64,000 nt of DNA from Ophiosphaerella korrae (Eukaryota; Ascomycota; Dothideomycetes; Pleosporales; Phaeosphaeriaceae), in the NCBI GenBank assembly GCA_028456385.1, contig JALNQF010000175.1, positions 28,591-92,590 on the forward strand, given 5' to 3'. Shown in pieces: positions 1 through 13,909 of this stretch. Below the pieces are notes generated by a model that did not search any database, was not told the origin of the DNA, and saw nothing but the letters and a program-made list of their open reading frames with translations. Position 1 is the stretch's first letter; each line of letters starts with the position of its first letter. Both the position numbers and the translations under genes were made by a program.

Positions 1-2950
1 AAAGTTAATTAGAAAAACTAGAACTTCTTATTTAATAACTATAAAGACGTATATAGATCTAAGCCTATATATTAGTAGTATTTAATAGTAAATAAAAAGG
101 TACTATATAAGATAATAGCTTTAATAGTAACTTATTAAGAAAGAATAAGTAACTCTATAAGTACTAGTAAGGTGCTAAGCTAAGAAATAAGAGTAGAGGA
201 GTAATATATAACTCTTAAAATCCTAAAATAATATAAGAAGTTTAGCTACTTATTTATAAAAGAGATAGATATACTAGTATTACCTAAGTACTAACTCTAG
301 GACTATATAATTAAGTTATAAGAAAGAAAAGAGCTACCTTTTAGGCCTATTTACTAATTAATAGAGAGTAAATTAGTAATACTCTAAAAAAGACTAAATA
401 GAAACCTAAAGAAAAGATATATATAAGAATCTTTATTATTAGTAGGATTTCTAATTCTTTTTATACTAAAGAAGAAAAAACTACTAAAGATATATATAGA
501 CTACTAAAAGCTAAATAATATTATAGTAAAGGACTAATACTTACTACTAAATATAGATAAACTCTAAGATAAGCTAAGCTAAGCTAAGATTTTTACAAAG
601 CTAAACCTAAAAGATAGATACTACTTAATAAGAATTAAAGTAAGTAAAGAGTAGAAAATAGTATTCTAAATACGCTATAGATATTATAAGTATATAGTAA
701 TACTCTTTAGACTAATAAATATACTAGTAACGTTCTAAAGACTAATTAATAATATATTATAAAAATACTTAGATAAGTTTATTATAGCCTACCTAGATAA
801 TATATAAATATATTCTAAAGAAGAAGGTAAGTATATAGAGTAAGTAATAATAGTACTATAGTACTTAGACTAATATAACCTATAACTAAAGCTAAAGAAG
901 TATAAATAGTATAAGATAAAAGTAAAGTTTCTAAGATATATAATAGGTATTAATAAAGTTAAAATAAGCTAAAAAAAGATTAAAGTAGTAGAAGAATAAA
1001 AGGAACCTAAGATAGTTAAAAATATATAATTATTCTTAGAATTTATTAACTTTAACTAATACTTTATAAAGAAATTTTTAAAGAAAATACTACTACTTAT
1101 AAAGCTTATAAAGAAAGATATAATATAAGAATAGAGAATAGAGTAGAAATAAGCTTATAAGGAACTTAAGTAAGCTTATATTATACTACTAGTTCTAAAG
1201 TAATTTTATAGTAATAAGACTCTAGTTATTAAAACTAATATATCTAATCTAGCTTATAGAGTAATAGCGCTATAATAGTATAAAAGAAAATAGTATCTAA
1301 TTATATACTATTTAGAAAAGTTTATAGAGTAAGAGAAAAGATATAATATATATAATAAGGAGCTACTAGTAATAGTTAATATACTTAAGTATTAGAGAGT
1401 ATATACTAAAAGCGTAATAAAAGTAATTATTAAAATAGATTATAAGAACCTAATATACTTTATAACAAGTAAGAAGTTAAAAGATAAGTAGATATAATAG
1501 TTAGAACTACTAGGATAATATAAATTTAAGATCTAGTACGTACTAAGTAAAAAAAAATAGCTAAGTAGATACACTTAGCTAAAGATATAATATTATAAGA
1601 AAGAGATAAGTAGTAAAAGAAGCTATACTCTAAGATAATAGATAAAGATACCTAGTACTAAATATATAACTTGTAAAAGAGTAAGAAATTAACAACCTAG
1701 TTAAGATTATAAATAAAGTTCTAAAAGAATTATAAAAAGTAATTATATAATAATACTATAATAACCTAGTATATAAGTACCTAGAGATTATATAAACTAT
1801 AGAACTAATCTAGAAAAACTATAGATTTAGTAAAATAAAGGAGAAAGTAACGTAGTTTATTAAAGAATATATAAATTACTAAAAGAATAAGTATAAGATA
1901 TATATACTTTATAAAGAAATATAAGTAATTAAGATACTAAAAGAACTATAAATAGACGTTATAATAGACTTTATTATAGAACTACTAATATTAAAAGACT
2001 TAGTAATAAAAATAAGATATAATATAATAATACTAATTATAGACTAATTTACAAAATATACTAAGATAGAGAAATTCTAAAGTAACTATATAGTAGATTA
2101 GCTAGAATACGTACTACTAGACGTACTAATATAGAGATATAAGATACTAAAGAGTATTATTAGTAATAGAGATAAGCTTTTTATATCTAATTACTAGATA
2201 ACGCTACTTATAGTAATAAAGATAAAAAAGAAGCTATTAATAACTTATTATCTATAAATAGATAAATAAATAGAATAGACTAATAGAATATTAAAAACTT
2301 ACTTAAGAATTTATAGTAATTAGAAGTAAAATAATTAGGTATTACTATTACCTATAGTATAATTAGCTTATAATAATAAGTACTTAAAAGTAATAAGTAA
2401 AATACTATATTTTATAAACTATAAGATATACCTTAATTTATTTAAGAGAATACTATAAGGACCTAAGATAAAAGTAGTATTAGTTAAAGTTAAAGATATA
2501 TAAGAACTCTATAATAAAATAAAATAAAAACTAGAAAAAGTTTAAAAATAAAGTGTTTTATATATTAATAGAAAATAAAAAATAGTACTTTAGCTAAAAG
2601 AAAGAGATAAAGTATATCTTTATATAAGAAATTTATAAATAAAGTAACTTAGTAAGAGACTAAACTATATAAAAGTTAAACTATTTTTAGTTAAAGAAAA
2701 TAATAAGCTAGTTATATAAATACTAAAACTACTTAAAAATACTAAAGTATACTCTAAGTTCTATATAAGCTTACTAGAACTAGCTAAGCTAAAAATACTA
2801 GTATAGTAACAATTCTAATATTAAAAGAAAGAAAATAATAAGTTTAAAGTTAAAGACCTATAGAGATATTAAGAAATAGGATATAACACCTTCTAAAGTA
2901 TATAGTTTCTCTAGAAGTAGCTAGTAAAATAGAAAGGCTACCTAGTAAGT
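1..2950 (+). mobile_element. Ty3/gypsy retrotransposon copy A, 3' part, RIP-degraded
   Basis: This is the decayed pol gene of a Ty3/gypsy LTR element, cut by the window start. On the + strand, reading through in-frame stops, the reverse transcriptase is recognisable at about 600-830, with AYLDN at 787-801 in place of the catalytic AYLDD. An RNase H-like stretch follows at about 1,200-1,500. The integrase part at 1,700-2,500 ends with YNNK at 2369-2380, the usual AYNNS region of gypsy integrases. The base composition is extremely AT-rich, and CpA and TpG are almost absent, as expected after repeat-induced point mutation. No open frame survives, so it cannot be active. The 3' boundary near 2,950 is approximate. 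Confidence 0.8.
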
Positions 2951-3189
2951 AAAAATATATAAGAACCTAAAGCTAATCTATAGAATTATTAGTAGGTACT
3001 TAAGAAAGTAAAAAATAAGTACTATATACTAAGATATATAAGATATACAAAGCTATAGCTAGGATATAATAGATATATTAGTAGTAAAAGTTTAATAATA
3101 AGCCTAACTATATAGAGTCTATAAAGCGCCTTTAGTTATAATAAAATTATCTAATAATATAATAAAGGTTTTCTAAATACTTAAGACTT

Positions 3190-3440
3190 TTATAAACTCT
3201 AGTATAAGTTAAAGGAGTAAGGCTAATATACTAAAGATTATAATATTATATAGTTATAGTCTAAAGTAAAGCTAATATACTATATAGGCGTATAAAAGGC
3301 TTAATACTTATAAAGAGAGTAAAGTAAGTATTATTCTCTTTTAGATACTAGTAGTACTATTAAATATTATCTATTACCTCTTTACTATTTCCTAAAGCCT
3401 ATAGTAAGTACTATTATCTTCTAGCTACTTCTTAATATAA
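3190..3440 (+). repeat. Terminal sequence of copy B, inverted match of 12,610-12,850
   Basis: By eye this stretch is the reverse complement of 12,610-12,850 with scattered transition differences. It marks the 5' ends (LTR or leader plus start of gag) of copies B and C, which point towards each other. The exact LTR boundaries cannot be fixed by eye because RIP has erased the terminal dinucleotides. Confidence 0.6.
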
Positions 3441-6335
3441 TAATACTTCTTTACTAATAGTTTAGAGATAATAATAATATAATCTTTATAATAGGCTATA
3501 ATAATAAAAGAAAATATATAGTTAATAGTTAAATAAAATACTATATAGAGTATAAGTAGTACGTAGCTAGGTTATATACTAAGTATACTAGTAATAATTA
3601 AAGAATATATTTATAAAGTAACTACTAAATATAATAAGTTAGCTTAACTATATATACTCTATACTCTAGAGAATAAGATTATATATCTAGAATAAGAATA
3701 AACTACTCTTTATACTATAACTCCTAAGAATAACTTTAAAGTTACTATTATTACTTTATAAAAGTATAATATAGACTCTTTAGTTAATAATACGTATATA
3801 AAGTATATACTCTACTCTAAAGAGCTTATAGTATATAAAAGTAAATCTCTAAAAAAATACTAAGAGTACTACTACTTATATAAAATAGTATTTTACTTTA
3901 TACTCTAAAACTTTAAAGTAAAAAAAAATAAAGTCCTTTAGGCTATATAATACCTTAAGGGAGACCTACGTAAATAATAGTATACGTATATTAAGTATAA
4001 CCTAAATATAGATAAGTCTCTTACTTAAGAGTACTTTAAAAAGTACTTACTTAACCTACTCTTAGACTCTATTAATTATAGCCTAGAAGTAGTAATAGCG
4101 TATACTATAGCTACTTAATATAAAAAATAAAGTATAAGATCTTTTACTAAATATCTAGATATCTTTAAAAACTAGCTTCCTTAGTATATAGAAGAATAAA
4201 GGATTTAGTACTTCTTTTTAAAACTATAGTCTAAACTATAAAAAGTAATTACTAACTACTATTAGGTCCTAGTAATAAGAGAAGACCTTATTACTTTAAG
4301 CTTAATACTTAAGCGTAATTTATATAATATAATAAAATTACAAGAGCTTTATATAAATAGTATAAGTAAAGAAAACTTAAAAAAGGCCTAAATAAAGAGA
4401 GATATAAAGAACTCTTAAAATAAGTTAGTAGATAAGTCTACTATTAAATACTTTAAGTACTATAAAAAGAGATACTATACTAGTAAGTACTATAGTAGTA
4501 ACTCTAACTATATTCTAGTCTATATAAACTAAATAAGAAAAGGCCTAGCTTTATTATTAGCTCTAGAATAGTAAAGTATAGATTAATTAATATTTTACTA
4601 AGTCTATAGCGTATATATAGTGTAGCTTTAGGCTTAGAGCTAGAAATAAAACTTTAGGTTATTTTAGACTCTTAAGTAGACGTTAGTCTTATTAGTTAGT
4701 AGACTATAGTAGAAATAAGACTAAAACTAATCTAAGATACTAAGCTCTCTAGACTAGGCTAGATAGGAGCGTAAAAGTAGAATACCTATACTACTTATAA
4801 GCTTTAAGTGCGCCTTACTAATAATAATAAAGTAATATATAAGTCTAAGATTATAGTATATAGAGTAGATAAAAAGAGAGTAGTACTTTTTTTTAGAAAT
4901 CTTTTTCTTAAATAAAAAAGGATATAACTTAACTATAGATTATAAATATAGCGTTAGAGATATACTTTTATTACTTAAGTATAGTTATATATAACTAAAG
5001 AAATTATAAAGGCTTTAGGAGAAATATAAGTAGAACTATACTTACTAGAAGTACTTAAGACTAATATAATTAACTTAGAATATAATACGTATATTTATAC
5101 TATATCTATAGCGTAAGAGTTACGTATTCTAGATATTTTATTAGAATACTATAACGTATTTAATAACGTTACTATATAGATACTATTTTACTTAAAGAAC
5201 TCTAATTACGTAATCTTATTAATAGAAGAAAAAGAACTTTTTTATAAGCTACTCTATAATCTCTCTATATATAAGCTTAAGGTACTCTATATATATATAG
5301 AGAATATACTCTATAAAGGCTAGATACGTTATAGTAATAGTCTAGTAAAAGTACTTATCCTTTTTATCTTAAAGAAGGATAGAGCTTTACACCTCTATAT
5401 TAACTACTATAGCCTAAACTTAGTTATAGTAAAAGATTAGTACCTACTCCTACTAATTAAAAAAATACTAGACTACTTATTAGGTATATAATACTATACT
5501 ACCTTAGATTTTAAAGATACTTACTATAAGATTAGAATTAAATTAGGAGATAAGTAGAAAACTACTTTCTATACTTACTATAAGTATTTTAAATACCTAG
5601 TAATACCTTTTAAGCTAACTAATACCCCTACTAGCTTTTAAGCGTATATTAACAAAGTACTTAGTAAACTTCTAGATTATATCTATATAGTATACCTTAA
5701 TAATATACTTATATATACTTATAGTAATAATATTATATTATACTAGTACGCTATTTACTTTATACTTATAGTACTTAGAAGAGTAGAACTCTTTATAAAC
5801 CTAAAGAAGTATACCTTTATATCTAATAAAGTATATTTTCTAAGCTTTATTATTATAAAGTATAGTATCTACGCTAAACCTAAGCGTATTAAGACTATTA
5901 TATAATAGCTAGAGCCTATAAGTATTAAAAAACTATAGTTATTTTTAAGTTTTATAAACTTTTACTAAAGATTTATTAAAAGGTATACTTATAAAATAGC
6001 TCTCTTTATAGACTTATTAAAAGAGAAGTAAGAATTCTATTAGCCTAGTATAGTATAAAAAGCTTTTAAATAACTTAAAGTATACTTTATAAGTATACCT
6101 ATCTTATACTACTATAACTTAGTACTACCTATTTACTTAGAGATAGATATATTAACTTTTATAATCTCTAAGATCTTATCCTAGCTTTATAAAGATAAGA
6201 AATAGTATCTAGTTACTTTTACTTTTAGAAAACTATAAGAAGTAAAACTAAACTATAAAATATATAATACTAAACTTCTTACTATTATTTATAGTTTTAA
6301 ATAGTAGAGATACTATATAATAGGTATACTAAAGT
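3190..6335 (+). mobile_element. Ty3/gypsy retrotransposon copy B, truncated, RIP-degraded
   Basis: This is a second decayed gypsy copy in the same direction as A. Its first ~250 bp match, inverted, the outer end of copy C. A gag-like part follows, with a former CCHC zinc knuckle at 4449-4490 in which all four metal ligands now read as tyrosine. The reverse transcriptase lies at about 5,500-5,750, beginning DFKD at 5507 and carrying YLNN at 5693-5704 in place of YLDD. Downstream come the usual NFYRRFI-like segment (about 5,950) and the start of RNase H. The copy stops inside RNase H at about 6,335, exactly where an LTR-like repeat begins, and has no integrase. Stop codons throughout show it is dead. 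Confidence 0.78.
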
Positions 6336-6775
6336 TAACTTCTTAATACCTAAAGAGTATTAGTAGATTATAAAGTAATAATAAAAGCTTATATAAAGAT
6401 CTATAATAACTATAAATAATAGAAGATATTTTACAACTATCTTGTATTAGCGTTCTATAGTTAAAGGATTAAATTACTAATACTATCCTAATAATACTTA
6501 TATTATTAACTATATACTTATACTAATCTATTTATATAATAGTATAGATTACTACTAATCTATATATATATAACTATAGATTACTTTAATCTATTTATAT
6601 ATTATTATAGATTACTTTTAATCTATTTATATATAATTATAGATTACTACTACGTGTCCTAGTTATAAGTAGTTTTCTAATTAAAGTTATTACTTTACTT
6701 GTCTTATACTTTATTAGTACCTAAGTTAAGACTAATTAGTTCTATCTTAATTTCTCTTATTACGCCTATAATACT
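6336..6775. repeat. LTR-like repeat, copy 1
   Basis: About 440 bp that recur in direct orientation at about 14,010-14,450, and more divergently at 14,555-14,930. It begins with TAATACCTAAAG and ends near TCTCTTATTACGCCTATAA. The middle (6,524-6,650) holds four tandem units of about 32-35 bp in which AATCTAT and ATAGATT alternate, so it can fold into serial hairpins. It interrupts copy B within RNase H. It is probably a solo LTR or a short non-autonomous element; no coding capacity is seen. Confidence 0.65.
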
Positions 6776-6779
6776 ATCT

Positions 6780-9700
6780 CCTCCTCTAGATAAGTCCTAG
6801 TTTATCTATCCTAGAGCTAAAGTTATTAATCTAGTTTCTTTATTAATATAAAGTTCTTTATCCTCTCTTATACTTACTAAGTCTACCCTTTATTATCTTT
6901 AGTTAGCTAATTATATACTATATTATAGTATAGCTATATTTCTTTATTCTTATTATAAATCTTTAAATCTTCTTTTAGAGTATATTTCTTTAAAATATAG
7001 TAAGGCTTATAAGGCGTCTATTAATACTAATACTTATACGTTTTATAATTTCTCTAGTATATCTCTTATAGAATATAGGTTAATAATACTTACTTACGTA
7101 TCTATACTTATCTATAATAGGGAGAGCTATTAACTATACTTAAGATAAACTATCTAGATAGATTACTAAGGCTAAAAAAGAACGTAATTATATTCTAAGT
7201 ATATAGGTAGAAAATTATACTTATCTAATCTATCTTTATAAGATAAAGGCCTTAAATAATAAGAAGTTTATTATATAAGCTACTTTTATTAAGTCTAAGC
7301 TTAATTTTAAGGCTATAGTAAAGGCTATTCCTATTATATTAGGTGTTCCTAATACCTCTCTATCTATTAGTAGTAGTATTAATTTTCTTAGTTTACTATA
7401 AAGTACTTTAGAGGGTTTTAATTTTAGAACTCCTTTAGTTTCTTAGAGTAATTAAGATTATCCTCTAGTTCCTATATTTTCTCTTATAGTTGTCCTTTTT
7501 TATCTATACTTATCTATTCTACTAAGTAGTAGTTTCTTCTATTATAAAACTAGTACTATAAGATTTCTTTAACTTCTTATTCTTTCTATTCTCTATACGT
7601 ATTTACTTTATATACTAGTAGTTTTACTTTTTATAGTACTTATTCTAGTAGTACTACATAGAATATTAAGGATATTCTTATTTTATTTAGTAGCTTTAGT
7701 TTAAATATAACTAGTATAACTTCTTTCTTAATTTTATATAGTCTTATCTTAATATAATCTAGTTTTAGACTTAGTTATTTACTTTTAATATTTTTTTATA
7801 CTAACTATACTTTTTCTCTTTCTTTAAATTAAGGTTCCTTTTTATATTTCTTATTATAGTATTTTACTATTTAATTATATAAGAATTCTATATCTTATCT
7901 TAGTTAATTATATATATCTTTAAGTCTATTAGTAAAGTTTTCTCCTCTTAGAGACTAAGATATCTAATTTCTTAGTATCTAGTATATATTAGGGTTAAAT
8001 CTATAGTTTATAAAGAAGAGTAATACTTTTATTATTATATTCTTTATACTATTATATACTAACTATACTATAAGTAGTAGCTATACTTAATTGTTCTAGT
8101 TATAGTTAAGGTAATATCTTAAGTACTATTCTACTATCTAGTTTATACGTTCTAATTATCTATCTATTTATAAGTAGTATACTATTAATATTATATACTA
8201 GATTTCTAGTTATACTATTATTATTCTCTATAGTTTTAATATAAATCGTATATCTCTATCTATAATAATCTTATTTAGTAATCTATATTAACTAATTATA
8301 GTTCTTAGAATCTAATAAATAGTAACTTCTATCTTACTTTTCTCTTTATATAGATAGAAGTAGAAGTACTTTATAAGTTTATTTACTATTATTAAGATTC
8401 TATTATATTTAACTCCTAATATTAAGATTTTAGACTTTAGTAGTTTTATAATAAAGTCTATTATAATAACTCTTTATAGTTATTCTAGTATCTTAATTAG
8501 TTATAGTATTTTATATAGTATATATCTATTATATTTATTTCTATAATATTCTATATAGTCTTATAGTACTTCTATTACTAGTTATCTTACTTTTAAGATA
8601 TAGTATTCTTTTAGAAGTTTATCTAATATTTTATTAATACCTTAATATCTATATACTAGTAATTTATAGAATTATTATATAAATTCTCTTTAAATTTTTC
8701 TTAGAATATATATTCTTCTATAAGCTTATATAAGTTCTTCTTAGATCTCTAGTTTCTTTATTTCTTTAGATACTTTTTATATTACCTTTTAAATCTATTT
8801 ATCTAGCTTACTACTTATTCTTTTAAGTATTATAGCTATTTTAGGTATATTTAGGACTAGATATCCTTCTTTATTCTTAACTAGAACTATACTAGTAGTA
8901 CTTACTTCTTCTTATAAGTCTAGTCTTCTACTAAAAGTATCTATAAATTAGTTATCTTTTCTTTTTATATATATAATTTCTATATTAAATATTAATAGGA
9001 ATTCCTACTATCTTATATATTATTATAGTAATTCTTTATTTATTATAAATCTTATAAGATTTTTATAGTCTATATAGACTTTTATCTAATACTTTACTCT
9101 TTATAAGTATACTCTTTATTATTTAAATACTTTATAGATTACTAGTATTTTTTTATTATAGATTAGATAATTAAGTTCTACTATTTTTATCTTTTTAGAG
9201 AAGTATTCGACTAAATATTCTTATTTAGTTCTTTTATCTTCTTGTATTAGTACTATTCTATAGACTAAGTTAAATATATTTATTTTTACTATTACTAGTA
9301 GGTCTAAGTTATATATTCTAATAACTAGGTTTTCTATAAACTTTTTCTTAATCTTATTAAATACTTTATTATATTCTTTTATTTATTTAAATAGTATATC
9401 TTTTTTTATAAGTTTTATTATTAGTTTTATATCTTTAGACTATCTTACTATTAACTTTCTATAGAAGTTAGCTAGCCTATAAAATTATTGTACCTCTTTT
9501 AGGTTTTTTAGTATTAGCTATTTATTAATTAACCTAATCTTTTCTAGGTTAATCTTAATTTTTCCTAGTTTAATAATAAATCTAAGGAAATCTATTTCTT
9601 TTATATAGAACTTGTATTTTCTTATTTTAAGAAATAATTTATTTTTTACTAGTTTTTCTAGTACTTTATATATGTATTATACGTATTCTTCCTCTATTTC

Positions 9701-12700
9701 TAAAAATATAAGGATATTATCTAGGTATATAAATATAAATACGTCTAAGTACTCTCTTAGTACTATATTAATTCTTTCTTAGAATACTACTAGTACGTTT
9801 ATTAAGCTAAATAGTATAACTAAGTATTTATATAGTCTATACTATATTCTAAATACTATTTTCTACTTATCTCTTTTTTTAATTCTAATTTAGTAGTATA
9901 CGTTCTAGATATCTAATTTTATAAAGATTCTTACTCTTTATAATTTATTTTATATTTTATCTATTTATAGTAATAGGTATTAGTTCTTATTTATAATTAT
10001 ATTAGTTTTCTTAAAATCTATATAGAGTCTTTTATTACTTATTCTCTTCTTATCTATAAATATAAGTCTATATACTACTAAAGATTAAGATTCTCTTATC
10101 TATTCTTTTTTTATTATACTTTAGATAAATATTTATTTAATTTTAGATTCTTCTTCTATTTTCTAGTAGACTAAGCTCTATCTTATATCTTTACCTTTTA
10201 CTAGTTCTATTACTAAGTTCTATAGTTAATATTTTAGAAGATAATCTTCTAGCTCTATAAGCTATTTTTCTTATTTCTTATATTTTTTAAGGAATTTTCC
10301 CTTATAAGTACTTATATTAGCTTTTACTATATCTATTTTATAGTAATTAATCTTTCTTATTCTTTAATTAATATATAGGTTAGTTATTTATAACTATAGT
10401 ATACCTAATATTATATCTTATTTATTATTAATTATTATTATATCTATAACTATATTCTTAATTATTATCTCTTCTAGTTTTAATATAGAGGGAACTGTTT
10501 TAAACCTAATAGGTTCCTAGAATAGCTTTCCTTTAATTATACTTAGTTATTAAGGGTATATCTTTATTATATACCTTATTCCTTATATTTCTATAAACTT
10601 CTTTAATATAAAGTTTTTTATAGCTCTACTATTAATTATTAATTATACTTCTTTTTCTTAGTATATACTTATTTTTATAATATATAGGCCTTTTATACTT
10701 TTTAGCTTTTCTTATTTAGGTTTTTCTTTAAATTATCTATTCTTCTAAGGCTATTATCTTATCTTACGTTTATAATTCTTATATTTTAGATATTTATTAA
10801 ATATATACTTATACTATAGCTATATTCCTTTAGCGTATTCTTTAGATAGTTTAGGTCTATATCTAATTAATATATATTCTTTATTAGAGATCTAAATTAT
10901 TTCTTATCTTTTAATTTCTTTTTTAAAGATTACCTTTATATAGTCTTATCTTCTTTTAAGCTATATATAGTTTTATACTTTTTCTTCTCTATATAAGTAG
11001 TAATATATATTTAAATATAATACCTATATAATTTTAGCGTATACTAGATATTCTAGATTTATCTTCTCTTTATCTCCTTCTTAGTATCTATCTATACTAG
11101 GTCTCTTTATTACTAGGATATAGTATATTACTAGTACTTATAGTATATAGGCTTTATTAATCTATTATATTTTTCTTATAAGATACTACTATTCTCTTTA
11201 TATAAGTATTCTACTTACTATAACTATATATTATTTTATCTATTATTAGAATATTATAAATTTTATTACTTTAGGATTATATTCTTTCTAGTCTTTATAC
11301 GCTTCTTCTATACTTACAACTAGTAAGTATTTCTAAATAAACTTCTAGTTCTTATTTTATTCTAACGTCTCTATTATTATATAGCTATTATAGCTATATA
11401 TATTTAACTAGGTATACTCTATATCTTTTATATTAACTTATCTCTTATCTCTTTTTATTTTAAAAGTAACTATAGTAGTCTCTTTATCTTATACTAGTCC
11501 TTTAGCCTAGATTAATAGTACTAGAGGCTCTTCTCCTTTTAGTTCTTCTACTAGTAGGTTTATTATATATACTATTTCTTCTAGCTACGCTTTTATTCTA
11601 CTTTCTTTTATTATAGCTACTTTATATCTCTATTTTTATAAAAACTATACTACTCCCTATTTACTAAAAAGATATATATAGTAGTTATTATTATAATAAA
11701 AAGTCTAGTAGAGTATTATATATTATACTTCTTTACTCTCTACTACCTTCTCTTAAGGTTTAGCTTATACTTATAGTACTTCTTTTTTCTTTTTAGTTAT
11801 TTTTAACTATATTTCTTTCTTTAGGTCTTTACTCTTATAGTCTTTTACAAAGTATCTTAGTTTCTTATATTTATAATATACTATATTTTTTTTTTTTTAT
11901 AATTAGTAGTTTTTTACGTAGTAGCCTTTCTTACTATAGTTAAAGTACGTAAAGTCTTTATTTTTTTTTTCTTTCTATCCTTATTAGCGTTAAAGATTAT
12001 AAGGTCTCCTTTATTATAGTTTTAAGTATAACCTCTATATTTATTTTTTTTCTATTCTTAAAGATTATTATTAATTTATATTACTTATTACTTTAAAGCT
12101 TCTAGTATTCTTAGTTTCTCTATATAAATTATTTTGTATTAGAATTTTAAGTTTAGTTTTTATTTAAATTATAATATTAAAGCTAACTTATTCTATTCTA
12201 TATTTTATAATAGTTATTTAAACTATAATATATATTCTAGAATACTCTAACTTTGTATAAGCTTTTCTAACTATTCTTTAGCTTATTAGGTAACGTCTAT
12301 ATCTTTAAATACTACTCTTATTTATCTAGTAAAGTATTTGTAACTTCTAAAGATAGCTCTAGTCTTATCTTTCTAGGTTATTAGGGCGTATATTATATAG
12401 TCTATCTAGTAAAGTTTAAACTATCTTATTATATTTTCTTTAAGATATATTCTAATATATATTACCTTCTTTTCTTCTATATTAAAGTATAGTACTTATA
12501 TATCTATCTAGAGTTATACTAAAGCTATAAAAGGTCTTAGTTTTTTTCTTATTCTATTAAATTTTTTAAAGATAGGTATTTTAGGTAGCTTCTTTATTAT
12601 ACTTATATTAGGAGGTAGCTAGAAGATAATAGTACTTGCTATAAGCTATAGGAGATAGTAAAGAGATAATAGATAATATTTAATAGTACTCTTAGTATCT

Positions 12701-12850
12701 AAGGGAGAGTAATACTTACTTTACTCTTTTTATAAGTATTAAGCCTTTTATACACCTATATAGCGTATTAGCCCTACTTTAGACTATAACTATATAATGT
12801 TATAATCTTTAGTATATTAGCTCTACCCCCTTAACTCGTACTAGAGTTTA
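6780..12850 (-). mobile_element. Ty3/gypsy retrotransposon copy C, nearly full length, RIP-degraded
   Basis: This decayed gypsy element reads right to left. From its 5' end come a terminal sequence shared with copy B (12,850-12,610), then gag with a former CCHC knuckle at 11,947-11,906 (C-x2-C-x4-H-x4-C spacing kept, every ligand now tyrosine). The reverse transcriptase centres on YLDN at 9,727-9,716, followed by presumed RNase H and integrase down to about 6,800. All frames are full of stops. Copies B and C converge on the repeat at 6,336-6,775. The element is the same family as B, judged from the shared terminal sequence and knuckle. Its left boundary is uncertain. Confidence 0.75.
12610..12850 (-). 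repeat. Terminal sequence of copy C, inverted match of 3,190-3,440
   Basis: Reverse-complement partner of the copy B terminus. It lies at the edge of the AT-rich block, just before base composition rises at about 12,900. Confidence 0.6.
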
Positions 12851-13019
12851 CGAGAGTCTTAAGTATTTAGAGAACTTTTATTATAGAGCCTCCCCCTCTA
12901 GCTAGTATTCTTACTAGTATTTTAAAGTGCGACCTTAATAAAAACCCTAAACCTTTAGGAAAAAGGGGAAAAGAGTATCCGCGTACCTTACGCGCTATAC
13001 CTACGCGTTAGGCATATTG

Positions 13020-13650
13020 TTGTTGTTATGCTCGTGCACAATATTCTATTTGTATTTTAATAATAAGTAAAAGATCGTTGCTTACGTAATTGCGTTTGCT
13101 CTTAGCAGAGCCTGTGTAAAAAATATTTTTCTTTTTGTAATTGTTTTGCTTATCCTCTCATCTACTACAGCGCACATTCAACACATACGCAGCGCATATT
13201 CAGCAATCGTCGCTATAGTCTATTATCCTCGCCCAAAATTCATCAAGAAGAGTGACGTTCGTCAAGCCCTGCCTTTCAAGTGGAGCACAGATGCCAAGCG
13301 CGCCGATCATGACGCTTCGTATGCTACTTGCCTGCGCTGCGCTCAAAGCATTGTCAACCAGGAGGAGATCTGTAACAAGCCGGAAGCGCGTCGTTGCCAG
13401 CATTGTTCTGTCAGCAATCGTGGTGGCTGCGCCTTGGTAACTATTTCAGAGACGTGCTCCTTGTGTGCGCTTCGATTGATGTAAACAGGTGCCTCCCGCG
13501 CTCAATGTCACGCTGTAGGCCGCAGTAGGCCGTAGCTGCGCAAAGCGCAAGCAAGGGCGAGGGCCCTTGGGCAATATATATACTGTTCTACTCCTGTATT
13601 CAACGTTGTTAAATACTTGGTTACCTTTTTGGGTTTGTTTGGCGCAGTGG
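13020..13650. other. Normal-GC island inside the RIP block
   Basis: Composition switches sharply at about 12,950-13,020 from saturated AT to ordinary genic composition with normal CpA and TpG, then back at about 13,650. A + frame from 13,146 to 13,484 encodes a Cys-rich stretch with two CxxC pairs (CLRC, CQHC), but it opens with TTG and has no usable ATG, so it is at best a fragment of a gene. The island may be a single-copy remnant, or a low-copy insertion, that escaped RIP. No product is assigned. Confidence 0.45.
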
Positions 13651-13909
13651 AGTAGAGCTGCTACATAACAACTTATCTCTAGTCTTTAGGTAATTAATTC
13701 TATTTAATTCTAGCCTTTAATAATAGCCTTAATCTATACTTTATTTTATTTTACGTAATCTTTTAGTTCTTTATTTTATATTTCTAAGGCGTTAATTACT
13801 ATCTTTATATCTTCTTTCTCTAAGATTAAGTTATTTATATAATTCTTAATATCTTTCTATACTATATTATCTAACTTATAACTACTTATAGGTATCTTAG
13901 CTACCCTTT

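Noticed and set aside
13146..13484. Cys-rich 112-codon frame as a zinc-finger gene
   Set aside because: It opens with TTG, has no internal usable ATG and no supporting splice sites; kept only as part of the GC-normal island.
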